Part shown: positions 12,561 through 23,960 of the stretch, one piece after another
How positions within the stretch are numbered: the stretch's first letter is position 1
Layout: each line of letters starts with the position of its first letter
Assembly (NCBI RefSeq): GCF_000003605.2
Contig: NW_003114359.1
Location: 1-32,193, forward strand
DNA: 32,193 nt
From: Saccoglossus kowalevskii
Taxonomy: Eukaryota > Hemichordata > Enteropneusta > Harrimaniidae
Direction: 5' to 3'
Notes under the pieces: generated by a model
What the model saw: only the letters and a program-made list of their open reading frames with translations
What the model was told of the DNA's origin: nothing
Databases searched by the model: none
Made by a program: the position numbers and the translations under genes

Positions 12561-15368
12561 ATTGAACGCCGGGAATCCTATGTAATACAGTAGTACTATA
12601 ACACTGGCAGATACACAAACGAAATATAAAAACCCTAGACAATACAATATTAATCACCACTTCAGAGAATTGAACGCCGAGAATCATATGTAATACAGTA
12701 GTACCATAACACTGGCAGATAAACAAACGAAATATTAAAACCCTAGACAATACAATATTAATCAACACTTCATAGAATTGAACGCCGAGAATCCTATGTA
12801 ATACAGTATTACTATAACACTGGCAGATAAACAAACGAAATATTAAAACCCTAGACAATACAATATTAATCAACACTTCATAGAATTGAACGCCGGGAAT
12901 CTTATGTAATAAAGTAGTACTATAACACTGGCAGATAAACAAACGAAATATTAAAACCCTAGACAATACAATATTAATCAACACTTCATAGAATTGAACG
13001 CCGGGAATCCTATGTAATACAGTAGTACTATAACACTGGCAGATTAACAAACGAAATATTAAAACCCTAGACAATACAATATTAATCAACACTTCATAGA
13101 ATTGAACGCCGGGAATCCTATGTAATAAAGTAGTACTATAACACTGGCAGATAAACAAACGAAATATTAAAATCCTAGACAATACAATATTAATCAGCAC
13201 TTCATAGAATTGAACGCCGAGAATCCTATGTAATACAGTAGTACTATAACACTGGCAGATAAACAAACGAAATATTAAAACCCTAGACAATACAATATTA
13301 ATCACCACTTCATAGAATTGAACGCCGAGAATCCTATATAATACAGTATTACTATAACACTGGCAGATAAACAAACGAAATATTAAAACCCTAGACAATA
13401 CAATATTAATCAACACTTCATAGAATTGAACGCCGAGAATCCTATGTAATACAGTAGTACTATAACACTGGCAGATAAACAAACGAAATATTAAAACCCT
13501 AGACAATACAATATTAATCAACACTTCATAGAATTGAACGCCGGGAATCCTATGTAATAAAGTAGTTCTATAACACTGGCAGATAAACAAACGAAATATT
13601 AAAACCCTAGACAATACAATATTAATCAACACTTCATAGAATTGAACGCCGGGAATCCTATGTAATAAAGTAGTACTATAACACTGGCAGATAAACAAAC
13701 GAAATATTAAAACCCTAGACAATACAATATTAATCAACACTTCATAGAATTGAACGCCGGGAATCCTATGTAATAAAGTAGTACTATAACACTGGCAGAT
13801 AAACAAACGAAATATTAAAACCCTAGACAATACAATATTAATCAACACTTCATAGAATTGAACGCCGAGAATCTTATGTAATAAAGTAGTACTATAACAC
13901 TGGCTGATAAACAAACGAAATATTAAAACCCTAGACAATACAATATTAATCAACACTTCATAGAATTGAACGCCGAGAATCCCATGTAATACAGTAGTAC
14001 TATAACACTGGCAGATAAACAAACGAAATATTAAAACCCTAGACAATACAATATTAATCACCACTTTATAGAATTGAACGCCGAGAATCCTATGTAATAA
14101 AGTAGTACTATAACACTGGCAGATAAACAAACGAAATATTAAAACCCTAGACAATACAATATTAATCACCACTTTATAGAATTGAACGCCGGGAATCCTA
14201 TGTAATAAAGTAGTACTATAACACTGGCAGATAAACAAACGAAATATTAAAACCCTAGACAATACAATATTAATCAACACTTTATAGAATTGAACGCCGG
14301 GAATACTATGTAATAAAGTAGTAAAATAACACTGGCAGATAAACAAACGAAATAATAAAACCCTAGACAATACAATATCAATCACCACTTCATAGAATTG
14401 AACGCCGAGAATCCTATGTAATACAGTAGTACTATAACACTGGCAGATAAACAAACGAAACATTAAAACAATAGACAATACAATATTAATCAACACATCA
14501 TAGAATTGAACGCCGAGAATCCTATGTAATACAGTAGTACTATAACACTGGCAGATAAACAAACGAAATATTAAAACCCTAGACAATACAATATTAATCA
14601 ACACTTCATAGAATTGAACGCCGAGAATCCTATGTAATACAGTAGTACTATAACACTGGCAGATAAACAAACGAAATATTAAAACCCTAGACAATACAAT
14701 ATTAATCACCACTTCAGAGAATTGAACGCCGAGAACCATATGTAATACAGTAGTACCATAACACTGGCAGATAAACAAACGAAATATTAAAACCCTAGAC
14801 AATACAATATTAATCAACACTTCATAGAATTGAACGCCGAGAATCCTATGTAATACAGTAGTACTATAACACTGGCAGATAAACAAACGAAATATTAAAA
14901 CCCTAGACAATACAATATTAATCACCACTTCAGAGAATTGAACGCCGAGAATCCTATGTAATACAGTAGTACCATAACACTGGCAAATAAACAAACGAAA
15001 TATTAAAACCCTAGACAATACAATATTAATCAAAACTTCATAGAATTGAACGCCAAGAATCCTATGAAATACAATATTACTATAACACTGGCAGATAAAC
15101 AAACGAAATATTAAAACCCTAGACAATACAATATTAATCACCACTTCATAGAATTGAACGCCGAGAATCCTATGTAATACAGTAGTACTATAACACTGGC
15201 AGATAAACAAACGAAATATTAAAACCCTAGACAATACAATATTAATCAACACTTCATGGAATTGAACGCCGGGAATCCTATGTAATACAGTAGTACTATA
15301 ACACTGGCAGATAAACAAACGAAATATTAAAACCCTAGACATACAATATTAATCAACACTTCATAGAA

Positions 15369-16069
15369 TTGAACGCCGAGAATCCTATGTAATACAGTAG
15401 TACTATAACACTGGCAGATAAACAAACGAAATATTAAAACTCTAGACAATACAATATTAATCAACACTTCATAGAATTGAACGCCGAGAATCATATGTAA
15501 TACAGTAGTACTATAACACTGGCAGATAAACAAACGAAATATTAAAACCCTAGACAATACAATATTAATCAACACTTCATAGAATTGAACGCCGAGAATC
15601 CTATGTAATACAGTAGTACTATAACACTGGCAGATAAACAAACGAAATATTAAAACTCTAGACAATACAATATTAATCAACACTTCATAGAATTGAACGC
15701 CGAGAATCCTATGTAATACAGTAGTACTATAACACTGGCAGATAAACAAACGAAATATTAAAACTCTAGACAATACAATTTTTAATCAACACTTCATAGA
15801 ATTGAACGCCGGGAATCCTATGTAATAAAGTAGTACTATAACACTGGCAGATAAACAAACGAAATATTAAAACCCTAGACAATACAATATTAATCAACAC
15901 TTCATAGAATTGAACGCCGGGAATCCTATATAATACAGTAGTACTATAACACTGGCAGATAAACAAACGAAATATTAAAACCCTTGACAATACAATATTA
16001 ATCAACACTTCATAGAATTGAATGCCGGGAATCCTATATAATACAGTCGTACTATAACACTGGCAGATA
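15369..16069. repeat. Second copy of the 700-bp block
   Basis: Partner of 8370-9070. It keeps the extra-base ACAATTTTTAATC junction at 15773-15785, a feature unlikely to arise twice, so the two blocks share descent. The ends were set where marker variants stop agreeing and are approximate. Confidence 0.85.
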
Positions 16070-16350
16070 AACAAACGAAATATTAAATCCCTAGACAATA
16101 CAATATTAATCAACACTTCATAGAATTGAACGCCGGGAATCCTATGTAATAAAGTAGTACTATAACACTGGCAGATAAACAAACGAAATATTAAAACTCT
16201 AGACAATACAATATTAATCAACACTTCATAGAATTGAACGCCGGGAATCCTATGTAATAAAGTAGTACTATAACACTGGCAGATAAACAAACGAAATATT
16301 AAAACCCTAGACAATACAATATTAATCACCACTTCATAGAATTGAACGCC

Positions 16351-16700
16351 AAGAATCCTATGTAATACAGTAGTACTATAACACTGGCAGATAAACAAAC
16401 GGAATATTAAAACCCTAGACAATACAATATTAATCAACACTTCATAGAATAGAACGCCGAAAATCATATGTAATACAGTATTACTATAACACTGGCAGAT
16501 AAACAAACGAAACATTAAAACCATTGACAATACAATATTAATCAACACTTCATAGAATTGAACGCCGAGAATCATATGTAATACAGTAGTACTATAACAC
16601 TGGCAGATAAACAAACGAAATATTAAAACTCTAGACAATACAATATTAATCAACACTTCATAGAATTGAACGCCGGGAATCCTATGTAATAAAGTAGTAC
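16351..16700. repeat. Second copy of the 350-bp block
   Basis: Partner of 5356-5705; the rare AATAGAACG and CCATTGAC variants are present in both and I did not see them together anywhere else in the window. Confidence 0.85.
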
Positions 16701-19068
16701 TATAACACTGGCAGATAAACAAACGAAATATTAAAACCCTAGACAATACAATATTAATCAACACTTCATAGAATTGAACGCCGAGAATCCTATGTAATAA
16801 AGTAGTACTATAACACTGGCAGATGAACAAACGAAATATTAAAACCCTAGACAATACAATATTAATCAACACTTCATAGAATTGAACGCCGAGAATCCTT
16901 TGTAATACACTATTACTATAACACTGGCAGATAAACAAACGAAATATTAAAACCCTAGACAATACAATATTAATCAACACTTCATAGAATTGAACGCCGG
17001 GAATCCTATGTAATAAAGTAGTACTATAACACTGGCAGATAAACACACGAAATATTAAAACCCTAGACAATACAATATTAATCAACACTTCATAGAATTG
17101 AACGCCGGGAATCCTATGTAATAAAGTAGTACTATAACACTGGCAGATAAACAAACGAAATATTAAAACCCTAGACAATACAATATTAATCACCACTTTA
17201 TAGAATTGAACGCCGGGAATCCTATGTAATAAAGTAGTACTATAACACTGGCAGATAAACAAACGAAATATTAAAACCCTAGACAATACAATATTAATCA
17301 ACACTTCATAGAATTGAACGCCGAGAATCCTATGTAATAAAGTAGTACTATAACACTGGCAGATAACAAACGAAATATTAAAACCCTAGACAATACAATA
17401 TTAATCAACACTTCAAAGAATTGAACGCCGAGAATCCTATGTAATAAAGTAGTACTATAACACTGGCAGATAAACAAACGAAATATTGAAACCCTAGACA
17501 ATACAATATCAATCAACACTTCATAGAATTGAACGCCGGGAATCCTATGTAATACAGTATTACTATAACACTGGCAGATAAACAAACGAAATATTGAAAC
17601 CCTAGACAATACAATATTAATCTACACTTCATAGAATTGAACGCCGGGAATCTTATGTAATACAGTAGTACTATAACACTGGCAGATAAACAAACGAAAT
17701 ATTGAAGCCCTAGACGATACAATATTAATCTACACTTCATAGAATTGAACCGCCGGGAATCCTATGTATTACAGTAGTACTATAACACTGGCAGATAAAC
17801 AAACGAAATATTAAAACCCTAGACAATACAATATTAATCAACACTTCATAGAATTGAACGCCGGGAATCTTATGTAATAAAGTAGTACTATAACACTGGC
17901 AGATAAACAAACGAAATGTTACAACCCTAGACAATACAATATTAATCAACACTTCATAGAATTGAACGCCGAGAATCCTATGTAATACAGTAGTACTATA
18001 ACACTGGCAGATAAACAAACGAAATATTAAAACCCTAGACAATACAATATTAATCAACACTTCATAGAATTGAACGCCGGGAATCCTATGTATTACAGTA
18101 GTACTATAACACTGGCAGATAAACAAACGAAATATTAAAACCCTAGACAATACAATATTAATCAACACTTCATAGAATTGAACGCCGAGAATCCTATGTA
18201 ATAAAGTAGTACCATAACACTGGCAAATAAACAAACGAAATATTAAAACCCTAGACAATACAATATTAATCAAAACTTCATGGAATTGAACGCCAAGAAT
18301 CCTATGAAATACAATATTACTATAACACTGGCAGATAAACAAACGAAATATTAAAACCCTAAACAATACAATATTAATCACCACTTCATAGAATTGAACG
18401 CCGAGAATCCTATGTAATACAGTAGTACTATAACACTGGCAGATTAACAAACGAAATATTAAAACCCTAGACAATACAATATTAATCAACACTTCATAGA
18501 ATTGAACGCCGAGAATCCTATGTAATAAAGTAGTACTATAACACTGGCAGATAAACAAACGAAATATTAAAACCCTAGACAATACAATATTAATCACCAC
18601 TTCATAGAATTGAACGCCGAGAATCCTATGTAATAAAGTAGTACTATAACACTGGCAGATAAACAAACGAAATATTAAAACCCTAGACAATACAATATTA
18701 ATCAACACTTCATAGAATTGAACGCCGAGAATCCTATGTAATACAGTAGTACTATAACACTGGCAGATAAACAAACGAAATATTAAAACCCTAGACAATA
18801 CAATATTAATCAACACTTCATAGAATTGAACGCCGGGAATCCTATGTAATAAAGTTGTACTATAACACTGGCAGATAAACAAACGAAATATTAAAACCCT
18901 AGACAATACAATATTAATCAACACTTCATAGAATTGAACGCCGAGAATCCTATGTAATACAGTAAACTCATAGTTGCTGTCGACATAGGAGTAAAGTAAG
19001 CAAATAACACCGAATAAACGGCAAGGTAAAGACTATGTCTAATTATAGTAAATACGTACTGCGTGCGT

Positions 19069-19078
19069 GACTCGAACC
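19069..19078 (-). promoter_or_regulatory. RNA polymerase III box B-like motif
   Basis: The minus strand reads GGTTCGAGTC here, matching nine or ten of the invariant positions of the tRNA T-loop/box B consensus GGTTCGANTCC. The bases that would form the T stem around it pair only partly, so a folded, functional tRNA is unlikely. It is the strongest evidence that the 160-bp insert is tRNA-derived and transcribed, or once transcribed, on the minus strand. Confidence 0.7.
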
Positions 19079-19103
19079 GGCGCTCGCGTACGGCACCTAA
19101 TCG

Positions 19104-19118
19104 CCTAGCTTCACGCCA
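19104..19118 (-). promoter_or_regulatory. Possible RNA polymerase III box A
   Basis: The minus strand reads TGGCGTGAAGCTAGG, which begins like box A (TRGYNNARNNGG) but departs in the middle. Its start lies 40 nt before the box B start; in a standard tRNA the interval is about 44 nt. Position supports the call more than sequence does. Confidence 0.4.
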
Positions 19119-21357
19119 CTACACGTACTATAACACTGGCAGATAAACAAACGAAATATTAAAACCCTAGACAATACAATATTAATCAACACTTCATAGA
19201 ATTGAACGCCGAGAATCCTATGTAATAAAGTAGTACTATAACACTGGCAGATAAACAAACGAAATATTAAAACCCTAGACAATACAATATTAATCAGCAC
19301 TTCATAGAATTGAACGCCGAGAATCCTATGAAATAAAGTAGTACTATAACACTGGCAGATAAACAAACGAAATATTAAAACCCTAGACAATACAATATTA
19401 ATCAACACTTCATAGAATTGAACGCCGAGAATCCTATGTAATAAAGTTGTACTATAACACTGGCAGATAAACAAACGAAATATTAATACCCTAGACAATA
19501 CAATATTAATCAAAACTTCATAGAATTGAACGCCAAGAATCCTATGAAATACAATATTACTATAACACTGGCAGATAAACAAACGAAATATTAAAACCCT
19601 AGACAATACAATATTAATCACCACTTCATAGAATTGAACGCCGAGAATCCTATGTAATACAGTAATACTATAACACTGGCAGATTAACAAACGAAATATT
19701 AAAACCCTAGACAATACAATATTAATCAACACTTCATAGGATTGAACGCCGAGAATCCTATGTAATACAGTAGTACTATAACACTGGCAGATAAACAAAC
19801 GAAATATTAAAACCCTAGACAATACAATATTAATCAACACTTCATAGAATTGAACGCCGGGAATCCTATGTATTACAGTAGTACTATAACACTGGCAGAT
19901 AAACAAACGAAATATTAAAACCCTAGACAATACAATATTAATCAACACTTCATGGAATTGAACGCCGGGAATCCTATGTAATACAGTAGTCCTATAACAC
20001 TGGCAGATAAACAAACGAAATATTAAAACCCTAGACAATACAATATTAATCACCACTTCAGAGAATTGAACGCCGAGAATCATATGTAATACAGTAGTAC
20101 CATAACACTGGCAGATAAACAAACGAAATATTAAAACCCTAGACAATACAATATTAATCAACACTTCATAGAATTGAACGCCGAGAATCCTATGTAATAC
20201 AGTAGTACTATAACACTGGCAGATAAACAAACGAAATATTAAAACCTTAGACAATACAATATTAATCACCACTTCAGAGAATTGAACGCCGAGAATCCTA
20301 TGTAATACAGTAGTACTATAACACTGGCAGATAAACAAACGAAATATTAAAACCCTAGACAATACAATATTAATCAACACTTCATAGAATTGAACGCCGA
20401 GAATCCTATGTAATACAGTAGTACTATAACACTGGCAGATAAACAAACGAAATATTAAAACCCTAGACAATACAATATTAATCAACACTTCATAGAATTG
20501 AACGCCGAGAATCCTATGTAATACAGTAGTACTATAACACTGGCAGATAAACAAACGAAATATTAAAACCCTAGACAATACAATATTAATCAACACTTCA
20601 TAGAATTGAACGCCGGGAATCCTATGTAATAAAGTTGTACTATAACACTGGCAGATAAACAAACGAAATATTAAAACCCTAGACAATACAATATTAATCA
20701 ACAATTCATAGAATTGAACGCCGAAAATCCTATGTAATACAGTAGTACTAGAACACTGGCAGATAAACAAACGAAATATTAAAACCCTAGACAATACAAT
20801 ATTAATCACCACTTTATAGAATTGAACGCCGGGAATCCTATGTAATAAAGTAGTACTATAACACTGGCAGATAAACAAACGAAATATTAAAACCCTAGAC
20901 AATACAATATTAATCAACACTTCATAGAATTGAACGCCGAGAATCCTATGTAATAAAGTAGTACTATAACACTGGCAGATGAACAAACGAAATATTAAAA
21001 CCCTAGACAATACAATATTAATCAACACTTCATAGAATTGAACGCCGAGAATCCTTTGTAATACACTATTACTATAACACTGGCAGATAAACAAACGAAA
21101 TATTAAAACCCTAGACAATACAATATTAATCAACACTTCATAGAATTGAACGCCGGGAATCCTATGTAATAAAGTAGTACTATAACACTGGCAGATAAAC
21201 ACACGAAATATTAAAACCCTAGACAATACAATATTAATCAACACTTCATAGAATTGAACGCCGAGAATCCTTTGTAATACACTATTACTATAACACTGGC
21301 AGATAAACAAACGAAATATTAAAACCCTAGACAATACAATATTAATCAACACTTCAT

Positions 21358-22048
21358 AGAATTGAACGCCGGGAATCCTATGTAATAAAGTAGTACTATA
21401 ACACTGGCAGATAAACACACGAAATATTAAAACCCTAGACAATACAATATTAATCAACACTTCATAGAATTGAACGCCGGGAATCCTATGTAATAAAGTA
21501 GTACTATAACACTGGCAGATAAACACACGAAATATTAAAACCCTAGACAATAGAATATTAATCAACACTTCATAGAATTGAACGCCGGGAATCCTATGTA
21601 ATACACTATTACTATAACACTGGCAGATAAACAAACGAAACATTAAAACCCTAGACAATACAATATTAATCAACACTTCGTAGAATTGAACGCCGGGAAT
21701 CCTATGTAATAAAGTAGTACTATAACACTGGCAGATAAACAAACGAAATATTAAAACCCTAGACAATACAATATTAATCAACACTTCCATAGAATTGAAC
21801 GCCGACAATCCAATGTAATACAGTAGTACTATAACACTGGCAGATAAACAAACGAAATATTAAAACGCTAGACAATACAATAATAATCAACACTTCATAG
21901 AATTGAACGCCGAGAATCCTATGTAATACACTATTACTATAACACTGGCAGATAAACAAACGAAATATTAAAACCCTAGACAATACAATATTAATCAACA
22001 CTTCATAGAATTGAACGCCGAGAATCCTACGTAATACAGTAGTACTAT
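21358..22048. repeat. Second copy of the 690-bp block
   Basis: Partner of 60-750. It holds the same ordered markers, including the extra-C monomer at 21787, and lacks the dense indels that the first copy has near its right end. Small private changes include ACGCTAG near 21867 and AATAATAATC near 21880. Confidence 0.8.
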
Positions 22049-22988
22049 AACACTGGCAGATAAACAAACGAAATATTAAAACCCTAGACAATACAATATT
22101 AATTAACACTTCATAGAATTGAACGCCGGGAATGCTATGTAATAAAGTAGTACTATAACACTGGCAGATAAACAAACGAAATATTAAAACCCTAGACAAT
22201 ACAATATTAATCAACACTTCATAGAATTGAACGCCGGGAATCCTATGTAATAAAGTAGTACTATAACACTGGCAGATAAACAAACGAAATATTGAAACCC
22301 TAGACAATACAATATTCATCAACACTTCATAGAATTGAACGCCGAGAATCCTATGTAATAAAGTAGTATTATAACACAGGCAGATAAACAAACGAAATAT
22401 TAAAACCCTAGACAATACAATATTAATCAACACTTCATAGAATTGAACGCCGGGAATCCTATGTAATAAAGTAGTACTATAACACAGGCAGATAAACAAA
22501 CGAAATATGAAAACCCTAGACAATACAATATTAATCAACACTTCATAGAATTGAACGCCGGGAATCCTATGTAATAAAGTAGTACTATAACACTTGCAGA
22601 TAAACAAACGAAATATTAAAACCCTAGACAATACAATATTAATCAACACTTCATAGAATTGAACGCCGAGAATCCTATGTAATAAAGTAGTATTATAACA
22701 CTGGCAGATAAACAAACGAAATATTAAAACCCTAGACAATACAATATTAATCAACACTTCATAGAATTGAACGCCGGGAATCCTATGTAATACAGTAGTA
22801 CTATAACACTGGCAGATAAACAAACGAAATATTGAAACCCTAGACAATACAATATTCATCAACACTTCATAGAATTGAACGCCGAGAATCCTATGTAATA
22901 AAGTAGTATTATAACACTGGCAGATAAACAAACGAAATATTAAAACCCTAGACAATACAATATTAATCAACACTTCATAGAATTGAAC

Positions 22989-23960
22989 GCCGGGAATCCT
23001 ATGTAATACAGTAGTACTATAACACTGGCAGATAAACAAACGAAATATAAAAACCCTAGACAATACAATATTAATCAACACTTCATAGAATTGAACGCCG
23101 AGAATCATATGTAATAAAGTAGTACTATAACTCTGGCAGATATACAAACGAAATATTAAATCCCTAGACAATACAATATTAATCAACACTTCATAGAATT
23201 GAACGCCGGGAATCCTATGTAATATAGTAGTACTATAACACTGGCAGATAAACAAACGAAATATTAAAACCCTAGACAATACAATATTAATCAACACTTC
23301 ATAGAATTGAACGCCGGGAATCCTATGTAATACAGTAGTACTATAACACTGGCAGATAAACAAACGAAATATAAAAACCCTAGACAATACAATATTAATC
23401 AACACTTCATAGAATTGAACGCCGAGAATCATATGTAATAAAGTAGTACTATAACTCTGGCAGATAAACAAACGAAATATTAAATCCCTAGACAATACAA
23501 TATTAATCAACACTTCATAGAATTGAACGCCGGGAATCCTATGTAATAAAGTAGTACTATAACACTGGCAGATAAACAAACGAAATATTAAAACCCTAGA
23601 CAATACAATATTAATCAACACTTCATAGAATTGAACGCCGGGAATCCTATGTAATACAGTAGTACTATAACACTGGCAGATAAACAAACGAAATATAAAA
23701 ACCCTAGACAATACAATATTAATCAACACTTCATAGAATTGAACGCCGAGAATCATATGTAATAAAGTAGTACTATAACTCTGGCAGATAAACAAACGAA
23801 ATATTAAATCCCTAGACAATACAATATTAATCAACACTTCATAGAATTGAACGCCGGGAATCCTATGTAATAAAGTAGTACTATAACACTGGCAGATAAA
23901 CAAACGAAATATTAAAACCCTAGACAATACAATATTAATCAACACTTCATAGAATTGAAC
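22989..23960. repeat. 324-bp (3-monomer) higher-order unit, three tandem copies
   Basis: Three different monomers repeat as a trio: one with CGAAATATAAAAACCC, one with GAATCATATG, AACTCTGGCAG and TTAAATCCC, and a more standard GGGAATCC monomer. CGAAATATAAAAA starts at 23041, 23365 and 23689, and CTCTGG starts at 23131, 23455 and 23779, all exactly 324 bp apart. By eye the second and third copies are identical; the first differs at about 23143 (TATAC for TAAAC) and 23225 (TATAG for TAAAG). This is the clearest local higher-order repeat and implies very recent amplification. Confidence 0.9.

Larger units (their letters stand above)
1..18964. repeat. 108-bp satellite array, left segment
   Basis: About 175 head-to-tail copies of a 108-bp monomer fill this stretch. 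Landmarks such as CAGATAAACAAACGAAATAT and TCATAGAATTGAACGCCG recur every 108 bases (for example GATAAAC at 4 and at 112), and all copies share one orientation. My consensus count is 49 A, 25 T, 21 C and 13 G, so the plus strand is rich in A and C. Each monomer has two AATATT palindromes 23 bases apart, one TAGTACTA palindrome and three CpG sites, which is near the chance expectation. Numbering the monomer from GCAGATAAAC as position 1, the recurrent variable sites are 12 (A/C), 51 (A/C), 57 (C/T), 74 (A/G), 80 (C/A/T), 90 (C/A), 95 (G/T/A) and 99 (T/C). No gene is seen. The first four bases, GGGG, do not match the monomer and may be an edge artefact. The role is unknown; centromeric or heterochromatic satellite is an inference from array size and homogeneity. 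Confidence 0.98.
18965..19124 (-). mobile_element. tRNA-headed SINE-like insert in the satellite
   Basis: This 160-bp segment is the only DNA in the window unrelated to the satellite. On the minus strand it starts GTGTAGTGGCGTGAAGC and carries GGTTCGAGTC, a close match to the pol III box B (GGTTCGANTCC). An imperfect box A lies 40 nt upstream, close to the spacing in tRNA genes. About 90 bp of A+T-richer sequence follows without an obvious poly-A or simple-repeat tail. This layout, tRNA-like head plus unrelated body, is that of tRNA-derived SINEs, which are non-coding and depend on a LINE reverse transcriptase. The flanks CAGTA and GTACTATA rejoin to the normal monomer, so no satellite base was lost and no clear target duplication was made; at most GTA or GTAC-like bases could be shared. 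Family is not identified. Alternatives are a tRNA pseudogene or a fragment of a longer element carried into the array by recombination. Confidence 0.6.

Noticed and set aside
19053-19124. A functional tRNA gene on the minus strand.
   Set aside because: Box B is good, but the T stem pairs poorly, box A is imperfect, and I could not fit an acceptor stem or anticodon arm.
18965-19124. Helitron or terminal-inverted-repeat DNA transposon.
   Set aside because: No terminal inverted repeats, no CTRR end with a hairpin and no target duplication were seen; the tRNA-like head fits a SINE better.
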